Shown: one piece after another, positions 1 to 7,493 of the stretch
How the letters are laid out: the number at the start of each line of letters is the position of its first letter
Numbering within the stretch: the first letter of the stretch is position 1
Origin: Bacilli bacterium
Lineage (GTDB): Bacteria; Bacillota_I; Bacilli_A; RF39; UBA660
Length of the DNA stretch: 12,583 nucleotides
Direction: 5' to 3'
Assembly: GCA_022793565.1 (NCBI GenBank)
Contig: JAAWDC010000096.1
Span: 1 to 12,583 of the forward strand
The notes under the pieces: model-generated
Database searches by the model: none
Seen by the model: only the letters and a program-made list of their open reading frames with translations
What the model was told of the DNA's origin: nothing
Position numbers and translations under genes: made by a program

Positions 1-824
1 ACTTCTTTTTCTTCTTTATTTAAATCACTACTGGTATTAAACGCCATTCCCAATACAAAAATATAAGAAAGTAGATATACCCATAGAAGTAAAATTAACA
101 AATTCGCAATACTTCCATAAAGTAAATTATATTTTGCAAATACTTCTACATAGAAGGAATATACTTCTGTAGCTATAATCCAACTTACTGTTGTAAATAT
201 TGCTCCATACGTTGTAGAACTGGATGGGATTGTTTTATCAGGAGCCATAGTATAAAGCAGCTTTACACAAAAGAAGATAAAAAACAAGGAAATTGGATAT
301 TTTAGTATAGAATAAGTAACATTTATTAAATGATTTAATTCTTTACTTTCAAGAACTTGCGTAATTAAAGAGATGATCATATCTCCATAAGCTGGCACAA
401 TTAACAAAAAGACTAACAATAGTACTAAAACGAAGGTCATAAACAGTGCTTTGATTCTTCTTGTCAAATAATCTTTATCTTCCACTTTGTAGAGTAAATT
501 AGAGCCAATAATCATAGAATGTGGTCCATTCGATGCTAAAAGGAAAGCAGAGCCATAGAAGATTGCTATATTCAGGTTTAGGCTCTTTCCATCAATCGCT
601 TGAGTGATTAACTCTGCGGCCTCTTTGGGTATTGTGCGATCTACCAATTCAATTAGCGACTCAATTGATATTGAGAAATGAGACGCGATTGCTGCCAGTA
701 ATGCAACTAATGGGATAATAGATAATACAAGAAAAAAAGCCAGTTGACCTGGTAAGATTCTCATTTCTGGCTTTTTAATTGCATTTTGCACTTTACGAAA
801 AAACTTCTCTATTCTTTTTTTCAT
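1..824 (-). CDS. YihY/BrkB-family integral membrane protein, partial (C-terminus off the window)
   Basis: The minus strand is open from ATG at 824 to position 1 without a stop, giving about 274 codons of an unfinished protein. It starts with a basic amphipathic stretch (MKKRIEKFFRKVQ), followed by a first hydrophobic segment containing PGQLAFF. Later segments include SNGPHSMIIGSNLLYKVED, and a last one ends in YLLSYIFVLGMAFN. This pattern of about six membrane segments, with a late LLLWVYL...G..FN segment, is typical of the YihY/BrkB (UPF0761) family, once mis-annotated as ribonuclease BN. The molecular role of the family is unsettled. Members are usually about 280-300 residues, so only a short hydrophilic tail is missing. 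The start lies 13 bases after the stop of the GGDEF-like gene, with AGGA about 12 bases upstream, so it is probably the third gene of that operon. Confidence 0.85.
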   Translation of the reverse strand, partial: MKKRIEKFFRKVQNAIKKPEMRILPGQLAFFLVLSIIPLVALLAAIASHFSISIESLIELVDRTIPKEAAELITQAIDGKSLNLNIAIFYGSAFLLASNGPHSMIIGSNLLYKVEDKDYLTRRIKALFMTFVLVLLLVFLLIVPAYGDMIISLITQVLESKELNHLINVTYSILKYPISLFFIFFCVKLLYTMAPDKTIPSSSTTYGAIFTTVSWIIATEVYSFYVEVFAKYNLLYGSIANLLILLLWVYLLSYIFVLGMAFNTSSDLNKEEKE

Positions 825-837
825 AAATATCACAGTC

Positions 838-2871
838 CTATTTTACTTTTTCTTTTGTAGTTCTCATATCTAATGTAGCTTCGTTGATTGCATCATCAAT
901 TGTTTTGATATCATCAATGATCATACTATATCCAATCGCTGCTCCAAACCCATGAGGCAAATCTTTCATTTCTTTCGTTAGCTTTTTACAATACGTTTCT
1001 ACTTGTTTTTCACTATATCCAACTAAATAAATTAGGAATTCATTTCCATCAGTTCGAATAATCTCACTATTTTCTAATTGTGTATTTACTAGAATGGATG
1101 CAGCGGATACGATCAAATTATCTCCTGCTTCATGTCCATAATTATCATTTACATATTTTACATTATTCAAATCGACAATCAATATCGCCTGTGGATAAAC
1201 TTGGCTATCTTCCCAAGCCTCCATATTTAGATTTAGATAATTCCTATTCTTTAGAGACGTTAAAATATCTGTATATTTTCTACGATCTTCTTTTCTTACT
1301 TCTGTTATTTTCTTTTTTCGCTTAAAGAAAACAAGACAAGCTACCGCTATGACAATTGGTAGTAATACAAGTCCTAAAACAATTAAATATAACTCCTCAA
1401 AACTTGTTCTTTCTACTAATGATAAATCTAAGGCATTTAATCCACTTAGTCGATAATTATAATATGAATTGGTAGTAATGATATAATTAAATAATTTGTA
1501 AAATTCTTCATTTTCTTTATATACCATGAACGTATAATCATAGTTCATGAAATTAGAATATAGGACTTCATATTTTGAGAATTTATTATTTCTATAATAA
1601 TTATATATCTCCTTATCTACAATGACTAATCCAGATCCTTTTGTCAATTGATCTATTGAATTTACTTCTTTGATATTTGCCTTACTGTTTTCACTAAAAT
1701 ATTTAGTAATTAAGTTACTTTTTAACATCTTTACATCTTTATTTTTTAAACTTTCAAATGTTGTAACTATATCTTTTTCTTTTGAGACTCCTAAGACTAC
1801 ATATTCTTCTACAGTTGGAGATATTGTTGCCTTATAATCACTAGTATTATATCCCGAATTATTGAAATAAATATCTACTTCTCCACGATCGATTGCTTGG
1901 TTTAATTCTTCCATCGATTTATATTTTTTATATGTAAAATCAATTCCTGTCAATCTTAACATTCTTGCTATATATTCACTGGCAATTCCATTTGGCACTC
2001 CATCTATATTCAATTCATATGGTGCGTTTTCAATGTATCCATATACATAAGACTTGGATACTAGATCTGCTTTTGCCTTATCATTTATACCATTTTTGGC
2101 AGCATAATAATCTAAATATGCTTTATTATAAACGGAGATATAATTTTCTTTTCTCCACTTCTCATAATATTTACGCACTACCTGATTTAGTTCTTGATTA
2201 TCGTCTGATAAGGTTAGTACTAATCGTTTGGAAATTTCTGTAAAGTAGTAATTAATATGATATCCATCATTGATTACAGTTTGTTCTAAGTATAGAATCT
2301 GTGGCAAAATAATCATTTCGATTGTATCTTTTTCAAAATCACTCATCATAGTTGTTATATTATCGTAAGTCTTATATGTTAAATCTGTTGCAGTTTTTAA
2401 ATAATAACTTAACTCTCCAACATCAGAAGTGAAAACACCAATTGTTTTATTATCTAGCTCGCTAATTTCATCATAGCGAACTTCTTTTTTGCTAATTGCC
2501 ACATACCCATCCTCAAACATTAATAGATCTTTATTGGTTGGCTTTGTGTCATTGTCTAATAAACGAAATCTTAAGCCTGTCCCAGATGGTTTTGCCGTTT
2601 TTGGATATGGAATTTTATTAAATTCTAATCCTGTGTCCACTTCAAAGTTTTTAATAAAATTGAATACTACACCTGATCCATCTATCGAATATACTGGTAT
2701 ATCATTGATAATCTCAAGATCATATTTTGTTTCTGAGTTAGCAGCGATCCACCGTTTTTCTCCAACTGTTAGATTTGTTCTTTCATCTGTATAATTCAGA
2801 TAATAATATACTCCAACGAAAACTAAAAAAGCGATGACGATTGGTAGTATAATAATTAATTTCTTTTTCAT
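838..2871 (-). CDS. Membrane sensor protein with two substrate-binding-like domains and a degenerate GGDEF domain
   Basis: The 677-residue protein has an N-terminal membrane anchor (about 5-25) and a long extracytoplasmic part. That part resembles two tandem SBP_bac_3-type solute-binding domains, roughly 35-250 and 270-490. The second is clearer: YGYIENAPYELNIDGVPNG, then a lobe with LNQAIDRGEVDIYF. A second membrane helix (about 497-520) and a basic linker lead to a C-terminal GGDEF domain (about 540-677). DLNNVKYVNDNYGHEAGD (from D567) is a good match to the nucleotide- and metal-binding part. The signature, however, reads RTDGNEF (608-612 DGNEF) in place of GGDEF, losing the first glycine and the metal-binding acidic residue. 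I see no RxxD inhibitory site. It probably senses an external ligand; cyclic-di-GMP synthesis is doubtful. A GAGGGTGA ribosome binding site overlaps the stop of the upstream gene, indicating co-transcription. Confidence 0.85.
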   Translation of the reverse strand: MKKKLIIILPIVIAFLVFVGVYYYLNYTDERTNLTVGEKRWIAANSETKYDLEIINDIPVYSIDGSGVVFNFIKNFEVDTGLEFNKIPYPKTAKPSGTGLRFRLLDNDTKPTNKDLLMFEDGYVAISKKEVRYDEISELDNKTIGVFTSDVGELSYYLKTATDLTYKTYDNITTMMSDFEKDTIEMIILPQILYLEQTVINDGYHINYYFTEISKRLVLTLSDDNQELNQVVRKYYEKWRKENYISVYNKAYLDYYAAKNGINDKAKADLVSKSYVYGYIENAPYELNIDGVPNGIASEYIARMLRLTGIDFTYKKYKSMEELNQAIDRGEVDIYFNNSGYNTSDYKATISPTVEEYVVLGVSKEKDIVTTFESLKNKDVKMLKSNLITKYFSENSKANIKEVNSIDQLTKGSGLVIVDKEIYNYYRNNKFSKYEVLYSNFMNYDYTFMVYKENEEFYKLFNYIITTNSYYNYRLSGLNALDLSLVERTSFEELYLIVLGLVLLPIVIAVACLVFFKRKKKITEVRKEDRRKYTDILTSLKNRNYLNLNMEAWEDSQVYPQAILIVDLNNVKYVNDNYGHEAGDNLIVSAASILVNTQLENSEIIRTDGNEFLIYLVGYSEKQVETYCKKLTKEMKDLPHGFGAAIGYSMIIDDIKTIDDAINEATLDMRTTKEKVK

Positions 2872-2882
2872 AGGTTCACCCT

Positions 2883-3356
2883 CTAACTACTAATATCTGT
2901 TTTATCTCTATCCCGAGACCAAACAAAATTAGAACTGTTATGATGTTTATATCCAATAATTGGAAAGTTATTTTCAGCAGCATCTGTCTTTTTTACAAAT
3001 GTTTGAAAGTCATAATATCCCTTTTGACTATCTGTAAATAAGTCCATAATTCCATTTGTTACTGCTTTTGCATCTTCTAAGGATGTGTCATTTCGAATTG
3101 TAATTGAGATATTAATTAAACGACCACTTTCCCGCACATCTACAGTTTCTACTCTTTCATTTTCCTGTAACTTTTCTTTTAATTGATTATAAGTATCTTT
3201 GCTAATTTCTACTTTTCCAACTAACCGGTCCCCATATACTGCTGTTCCTTCATTAGGAAAAAATAAATCTTTCGCTTTTGAAACACAAAACATGAAAATG
3301 ACAAAAAGTACAACTACGATAATCGTAAATTTGTTTTTCTTTACCAATTTCATCAT
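2883..3356 (-). CDS. Small membrane-anchored protein of unknown function
   Basis: I do not recognise this 157-residue protein. It has a basic N-terminus (MMKLVKKNKF), one hydrophobic segment at about 11-26 that looks like an uncleaved signal anchor, and a soluble, presumably extracytoplasmic, domain. Residues 50-110 have an alternating alpha/beta character (a DTYNQLKEKLQENERVETVDV stretch, then INISITIRND, then a helix). The C-terminus is hydrophilic and carries HHNSSNFVW. The single cysteine in the anchor (C24) has no convincing lipobox. The start is supported by an AAAGGAG site 10 bases upstream of the first of two consecutive ATG codons, and by a promoter at 3386-3414. It is the first gene of an operon with the GGDEF-like sensor (11-base gap) and the BrkB-like protein, so a role at the membrane with the sensor is plausible but is inference. 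Confidence 0.7.
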   Translation of the reverse strand: MMKLVKKNKFTIIVVVLFVIFMFCVSKAKDLFFPNEGTAVYGDRLVGKVEISKDTYNQLKEKLQENERVETVDVRESGRLINISITIRNDTSLEDAKAVTNGIMDLFTDSQKGYYDFQTFVKKTDAAENNFPIIGYKHHNSSNFVWSRDRDKTDISS

Positions 3357-3385
3357 ATTTATCCAACTCCTTTGATTATAGTAAG

Positions 3386-3414
3386 ATTATACAATATCTT
3401 TTCTACTTTCGCAA
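3386..3414 (-). promoter_or_regulatory. Sigma-A-type promoter of the membrane protein/GGDEF/BrkB operon
   Basis: On the minus strand a -35 box TTGCGA (3409-3414) is followed after exactly 17 bases by a consensus -10 box TATAAT (3386-3391). The predicted transcript starts near 3379, shortly before the AAAGGAG site of the 157-residue protein. The -35 box begins only 8 bases beyond the gatB stop codon, and no intrinsic terminator lies between, so some read-through from gatCAB is likely. Confidence 0.75.
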
Positions 3415-3421
3415 ACATTTA

Positions 3422-4837
3422 TCATTTTGATAGTTGCTCTAGTAATAATTCATTTACTAAGGATGGGTTTGCTTTTCCTTTTGTCTCTTTCATGATCTGT
3501 CCCATTAAATATTTAATTGCACGATCATGCCCAGCTTTATAATCTTTTACACTTTCTTCATTGTGTTTGATTACTTCATTTATTATTTTAGATAAAGTTT
3601 CTTGGTCACTGATTGTTTCAATCCCATTAGAAGAGATGATTTCCTGTACTGTCATATCTTTCTCCATCAAATCATTTAGAATGTCCTTAAATACCTTATT
3701 CGTAATTTCTTTATTCGATAACTTATTTACTAATTCTCTGAATTTTTCTTTTCCTAATTTAGTTTCTTTTAAGGTTTTTTCTGTTTTATTTAGGTAGGCA
3801 GAAATATCTCCTAACAGTAAATTACTAGCAATTACTAAGTCAATATCTTCCATTCCTAGAAGAAAATCACTTAATTGCTTATTTTGAATTATTTTATTCG
3901 CATTTATTGGAGAAATTCCATTTTTTAGATAAATTCTTCTTCTTTCATCAGGGAGAACTTCTATTTTTCCTCTTACTTCTTCGATATATTCTTCTTCTAA
4001 TATAAGAAATGGAATATCTGGTTCTGGAAAATAGCGATAATCATTTCCTGTTTCCTTTATACGCATCAAAACAGTTTTGTCTTCTTTTTCGTCATATCTA
4101 CGAGTCTCTTCTTGAATTATATTTCCTTTTTCTAATTCTTCAATCTGTCTTCTTGCTTCTGCTTGAACAACCATTCCTGCACTACTGATAGAACCAACAT
4201 TTTTCGTTTCTGTACGAGTTCCCAACTTTTCTGTCTTGGAAACTGATACATTAACATCACATCGCATACTTCCCTCTTCAATTTTACAGTCAGATACATT
4301 CAAATATAGTAATGTCTCTCTTAATTTTTCAAGATAAGCGACCGTTTCTTTATCACTTTTTAGATCAGGTTCTGAGACAATTTCAATCAATGGAACTCCA
4401 TTTCTATTGAAATCTAAAAAGGAATTATCTTTATAGTGTGTACTTTTGCATGTATCTTCTTCGATATGGATATCATGAATTCCAATTTTTTTGGATACGC
4501 CATCTACTTCAATTTCTATATACCCATCTACACCAATTGGGCTTCTGGCTTGTGTAATTTGATATCCTTTTGGTAAATCTGGATAAAAATAATTTTTTCG
4601 ATCAAAATGCATTTTCCGATTGATCTTACAATTTAATGCTAGTGCTGCTTTTAGTGCAAGTTCTACAGCATAACTGTTGACTGTAGGTAGTGTTCCTGGA
4701 TATGCAAAGTCAATTTCATTAATATTGGTATTGGCAAATGTTCCGTAATTATTATTAGAATCTGAAAACATTTTAGTATTACTTTTTAATTCACAATGTA
4801 CCTCTGTACCTGCTGTTACTTGATAATCATTACTCAC
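3422..4837 (-). CDS. gatB: Asp/Glu-tRNA amidotransferase subunit B
   Basis: GatB is the tRNA-binding and kinase subunit of the GatCAB amidotransferase. It phosphorylates the side chain of Glu or Asp mischarged on tRNA(Gln)/tRNA(Asn) and transfers ammonia delivered from GatA. The 471-residue length is normal. Visible family motifs are the N-terminal GTEVHCELKSNTKMFS, FDRKNYFYPDLPKGYQITQ, CDVNVSVS, YRYFPEPDIPFL and the C-terminal YqeY-like tail ending in KGKANPSLVNELL. The family's KNxNS element appears as KNVGS. The start is GTG at 4835-4837, inside the last codons of gatA, giving an 8-base overlap that suggests translational coupling. It ends in TGA followed at once by an in-frame TAA. Confidence 0.97.
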   Translation of the reverse strand: MSNDYQVTAGTEVHCELKSNTKMFSDSNNNYGTFANTNINEIDFAYPGTLPTVNSYAVELALKAALALNCKINRKMHFDRKNYFYPDLPKGYQITQARSPIGVDGYIEIEVDGVSKKIGIHDIHIEEDTCKSTHYKDNSFLDFNRNGVPLIEIVSEPDLKSDKETVAYLEKLRETLLYLNVSDCKIEEGSMRCDVNVSVSKTEKLGTRTETKNVGSISSAGMVVQAEARRQIEELEKGNIIQEETRRYDEKEDKTVLMRIKETGNDYRYFPEPDIPFLILEEEYIEEVRGKIEVLPDERRRIYLKNGISPINANKIIQNKQLSDFLLGMEDIDLVIASNLLLGDISAYLNKTEKTLKETKLGKEKFRELVNKLSNKEITNKVFKDILNDLMEKDMTVQEIISSNGIETISDQETLSKIINEVIKHNEESVKDYKAGHDRAIKYLMGQIMKETKGKANPSLVNELLLEQLSK

Positions 4838-6290
4838 TCACTACACCTACTTTCGGTCTTAAATCTAAGTTTAATTCTTTTTCTATGAATGCTGCTAATT
4901 GGTACATTTTTGCTTCTTCAAAAGAATTCCCAATAATATGTAATCCAATTGGCATATGGTCCTTATTAAAACCAACTGGTACATTCATACCTGGAAGCCC
5001 TGCCATATTGACTGGAATTACTAAAACATCATCCATAAAAGATTTAATCGGATCATCAAGATCTTCTTCTAATCCATAGGCAACTGTAGTAGCTGTTGGT
5101 CCGATAATCAAATCATAAGTCTCAAATGCTTTTTTGAAACTCTTTCTAATATCGTCTCTTATCTGAAGTGCTTTGTTATAATATATGGTCGCATTCTCTC
5201 CACTTAGAAGATAAGAACCTACCATAATTCTTCTTTTAACTTCTTTTCCGAAGCCTTCTTGTCTTGTTTTTCTATATAAATCTTCAACTGATTTTGGATT
5301 TGGAGTGGAATATCCAAATTTTACACCATCAAAACGAGCTAAATTACTACTTGCTTCTCCCATAGCAATGATTTGATATAGAGTTACTGCATTTTCAATA
5401 TAATCAATATCAATAAAGTCAATGACTGCTCCCTTTTCTTCTAATAGCATTAAGATTTTCTTAATTTCGTCTTGAACCTCTTGACTTACAATATCACTCA
5501 TAAAATAGTTAGGAACTCCAATTTTCATTCCCTGAATATCTTTTCCAATTAGCTTTGTAAAGTCTTCTTCTGTTTTATTTACACTAGTTAGGTCTTTAGA
5601 ATCTCTTCCTACTAATTGATTTAGTAACAATGCATTCTCATAGACCGTTCTGGTCATTGGTCCAATTTGATCAAGGCTAGAAGCAAATGCGACTAATCCA
5701 TATCTTGAAATTCTTCCATATGTTGGCTTCATTCCAACAATTCCAGTGTAACTCGATGGTTGGCGAATGGATCCTCCTGTATCGCTTCCAAGTGCAAGAG
5801 GTACAAGATTTGCTGCAATACAAGCAGCACTTCCTCCTGAAGATCCCCCAGTAATTTTTTCTTTATTCCATGGATTTTTTGGAGCACCAAAGTAACTAGT
5901 TCTACTGGTTGATCCCATGGCAAATTCGTCCATGTTGGTTTTTCCTATAATTATCATATGTTTTTCTTTTATCTTTTCAATTACTGTCGCATCAAATATA
6001 GGCTCATAGTTTTCTAACATCCTAGAAGCACAAGTTGTTCTTAACCCTCTTGTTGAAATATTATCTTTAATGGCAATTGGAATTCCAAAAAAGGGGTTAT
6101 CTACCTCTAAGTTTTCTAATTCCTTTGCTTCTTTAAGAGCCTCTTCTTTGTTTAGTGTAATAAAACAATTTAACTCTTTATTTTTTTCAATTCTATCATA
6201 TGCTTCCTCTACTAAATCAATGGGTCTTATTTCTTTTTTCTTTAATAACTGATGAAGTTCTAATATACTCTTGTCTAAATATCTACTCAT
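4830..6290 (-). CDS. gatA: Asp/Glu-tRNA amidotransferase subunit A (glutaminase)
   Basis: GatA hydrolyses glutamine and channels the ammonia to GatB for amidation of Glu-tRNA(Gln) or Asp-tRNA(Asn) in the cytoplasm. The 486-residue protein belongs to the amidase-signature family. PIAIKDN carries the catalytic lysine K75, GGSSGGSAA the bridging serine S150, and DTGGSIRQPS the nucleophile S174, so the Ser-cisSer-Lys triad is complete with normal spacing. The C-terminal half has the substrate region MAGLPGMNVPVGF. The ATG at 6288-6290 overlaps the end of gatC by 8 bases, and the gene overlaps gatB by another 8, so the order gatC-gatA-gatB is a tightly coupled operon. Confidence 0.97.
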   Translation of the reverse strand: MSRYLDKSILELHQLLKKKEIRPIDLVEEAYDRIEKNKELNCFITLNKEEALKEAKELENLEVDNPFFGIPIAIKDNISTRGLRTTCASRMLENYEPIFDATVIEKIKEKHMIIIGKTNMDEFAMGSTSRTSYFGAPKNPWNKEKITGGSSGGSAACIAANLVPLALGSDTGGSIRQPSSYTGIVGMKPTYGRISRYGLVAFASSLDQIGPMTRTVYENALLLNQLVGRDSKDLTSVNKTEEDFTKLIGKDIQGMKIGVPNYFMSDIVSQEVQDEIKKILMLLEEKGAVIDFIDIDYIENAVTLYQIIAMGEASSNLARFDGVKFGYSTPNPKSVEDLYRKTRQEGFGKEVKRRIMVGSYLLSGENATIYYNKALQIRDDIRKSFKKAFETYDLIIGPTATTVAYGLEEDLDDPIKSFMDDVLVIPVNMAGLPGMNVPVGFNKDHMPIGLHIIGNSFEEAKMYQLAAFIEKELNLDLRPKVGVVSE

Positions 6291-6579
6291 GAATCATCAC
6301 CGGTACTTCCACAAAATTTCCACTTGTTCTCGGAGCATTTTTCTTTACTTCCTCAAATGAAATCATTTTATTATTAATATCTTCTCTTAATTCTATATTA
6401 TGTTCTACTGGAGTTATCAATAGTTCCTCATCATAATTCTTTATTTCACTAATTTTTTCTACTTCATCCCAAAGTTTCTTTAAATCTACAGCATATTTTT
6501 CTTTTTCTTCTTCTGTTAATTCAATACGTGCCAATGCCGCAACATGTTCTATTACAGAAAGGTCTAATTTTTCTTCCAT
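6283..6579 (-). CDS. gatC: Asp/Glu-tRNA amidotransferase subunit C
   Basis: GatC is the small subunit that wraps around and stabilises the GatA-GatB interface. From the ATG at 6577-6579 the protein is 98 residues, the usual size. It has the characteristic N-terminal VIEHVAALARIELTEEE helix and the C-terminal NAPRTSGNFVEVPVMI, matching the conserved R...FxVP..I ending. The frame is open upstream to a TTG at 6594, but that codon lies immediately before the AGGAGG sequence (6586-6591), which sits 6 bases before the ATG. The ATG is therefore the real start. It is the first gene of the operon, about 40 bases after the predicted transcription start. Confidence 0.95.
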   Translation of the reverse strand: MEEKLDLSVIEHVAALARIELTEEEKEKYAVDLKKLWDEVEKISEIKNYDEELLITPVEHNIELREDINNKMISFEEVKKNAPRTSGNFVEVPVMIHE

Positions 6580-6585
6580 AGTATT

Positions 6586-6591
6586 CCTCCT
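6586..6591 (-). promoter_or_regulatory. Ribosome binding site of gatC (decides its start)
   Basis: AGGAGG on the minus strand, with 6 bases (AATACT) before the ATG at 6577-6579. It would be coding sequence if translation began at the upstream in-frame TTG, so it fixes the shorter 98-residue GatC. Confidence 0.9.
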
Positions 6592-6626
6592 CAATTTGAT
6601 TTTGTATTTTGAAACATCTATTTATT

Positions 6627-6655
6627 ATTATACCATGAGTTCTTTATTTTGGAAT
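6627..6655 (-). promoter_or_regulatory. Extended -10 promoter of gatCAB
   Basis: The minus strand reads TGGTATAAT (6627-6635), a consensus -10 with the TGN extension. The -35 region is weak (ATTCCA at 17-base spacing, 6650-6655), as is common with extended -10 promoters. The predicted start near 6620 leaves a 40-base leader with no room for a T-box or other large riboswitch. Confidence 0.65.
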
Positions 6656-6752
6656 TTCTTTTTGTTGTGTCTTTTTCTTTCCTTTTTACTTATTTCTTAC
6701 TTTTTTGATTCCAACCAAAAAAGCAAAGATTTATTATATCACAATCTTATTC

Positions 6753-7289
6753 TCAGTGATTTTGATCTTTGATTTTTATTTTACAATATTCTTTTTTATC
6801 TACTATATAGTTTTTACTTCCAACTAAAATAGACTGTAATTTAGATTCTGTGAGATCTTCTATTACCACTTTTTCTTCTTTTAAAGAGGCATGAATCACA
6901 ACTTTTTCTCCTAAATAAATACCACAATGTCCTGGATAGTAGTTTTTATTTCTTGGACCTTTTGCTTTTAGTGACTGCGTATGAAAAAAAAGAATATCTC
7001 CTACTCCTATTTTTCCTATCATTTGATCCGTCACATTTCCTTCCTCATATACCGTCAAGTTTCCAATTGGACTTGTCATTTGCCAAGTAGTTGCACTCCT
7101 TCCATATCCAAAAGTAGTAATATCTATATCAAATAATTTTTTATAAACGTACCAAGTAAGTCCTGAACAATCAAATTGATCTGGTCCCCATTTATAATGA
7201 ACATATGGTTTTCCTAGCTGTAATACTGCTAATTTCTTTATTTTTAGTCTCAATATATCAATATTATTATCTGTGAATTTACATAACAC
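6753..7289 (-). CDS. NlpC/P60-family (C40) cysteine peptidase
   Basis: NlpC/P60 enzymes cut D-gamma-Glu-meso-DAP or related peptide bonds in peptidoglycan stems. The 178-residue protein is little more than the catalytic domain: GKPYVHYKWGPDQFDCSGL with nucleophile C41, a central VGDILFFHT strand, GHCGIYLG with H121, and VVIHAS with H133 as the likely third polar residue. All three catalytic positions are present. No signal peptide or wall-binding domain is visible, which is unusual for a wall hydrolase. The annotated start is GTG at 7287-7289, but an AAAGG sequence runs directly into it with no spacer, and the ATG five bases later is followed at once by a stop, so the start is uncertain; TTG at codon 13 would also keep the whole domain. 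A good promoter lies at 7367-7395. It sits between the sortase-like gene and gatCAB. Confidence 0.85.
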   Translation of the reverse strand: MLCKFTDNNIDILRLKIKKLAVLQLGKPYVHYKWGPDQFDCSGLTWYVYKKLFDIDITTFGYGRSATTWQMTSPIGNLTVYEEGNVTDQMIGKIGVGDILFFHTQSLKAKGPRNKNYYPGHCGIYLGEKVVIHASLKEEKVVIEDLTESKLQSILVGSKNYIVDKKEYCKIKIKDQNH

Positions 7290-7366
7290 CTTTCTTTTTC
7301 TATTTAAAATTTTTGTAAGTATATTAAATAATACTTTTCCCTATTTAAAAATTGGAAACAGTTTTA

Positions 7367-7395
7367 TTTATAATAAAAATATCAACATTTGTCAA
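7367..7395 (-). promoter_or_regulatory. Sigma-A-type promoter of the NlpC/P60 gene
   Basis: Consensus -35 TTGACA (7390-7395), 17-base spacer, and -10 TATAAA (7367-7372) on the minus strand. The predicted start near 7360 gives a leader of about 70 bases. It follows the terminator of the sortase-like gene by about 30 bases, so the peptidase is probably its own transcription unit. Confidence 0.75.
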
Positions 7396-7425
7396 GTTTC
7401 TTCCTTCTAAAATTATTTTAACAAA

Positions 7426-7457
7426 TTAAAAAGCAAACACATTCTTTTCGTGTTCAC
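7426..7457 (-). terminator. Intrinsic terminator of the sortase-like gene
   Basis: On the minus strand GTGAACAC (7450-7457), a 9-base loop, and GTGTTTGC (7433-7440) form an 8-bp stem with two G-U pairs. Five T residues (7428-7432) and a further AT-rich stretch follow. It lies 36 bases past the sortase-like stop codon. Confidence 0.65.
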
Positions 7458-7493
7458 TTTTATATTACAACTTCGTGTTTTTAATCTATTCTT

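Noticed and set aside
3419..3424. Possible use of TGA as a tryptophan codon (Mycoplasma-type code)
   Set aside because: gatB and the peptidase end at TGA at the expected protein ends, and conserved tryptophans use TGG, so the standard code fits.
6580..6594. In-frame TTG at 6594 as the start of gatC
   Set aside because: It would place the AGGAGG ribosome binding site inside the coding sequence; the ATG at 6577-6579 has ideal spacing and gives the usual GatC length.
6700..6723. Stem CTTTTTTG/CAAAAAAG between gatC and the NlpC/P60 gene as a terminator
   Set aside because: The stem is almost all A-T pairs and no T-run follows it on the minus strand; in such AT-rich sequence it is likely chance, so I did not list it.
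7294..7350. Two copies of a CTTTTnCTATTTAAAA-like sequence 40 bases apart in the leader of the peptidase gene
   Set aside because: They are short, imperfect and made of A/T-rich bases; no clear function or wider repeat pattern.
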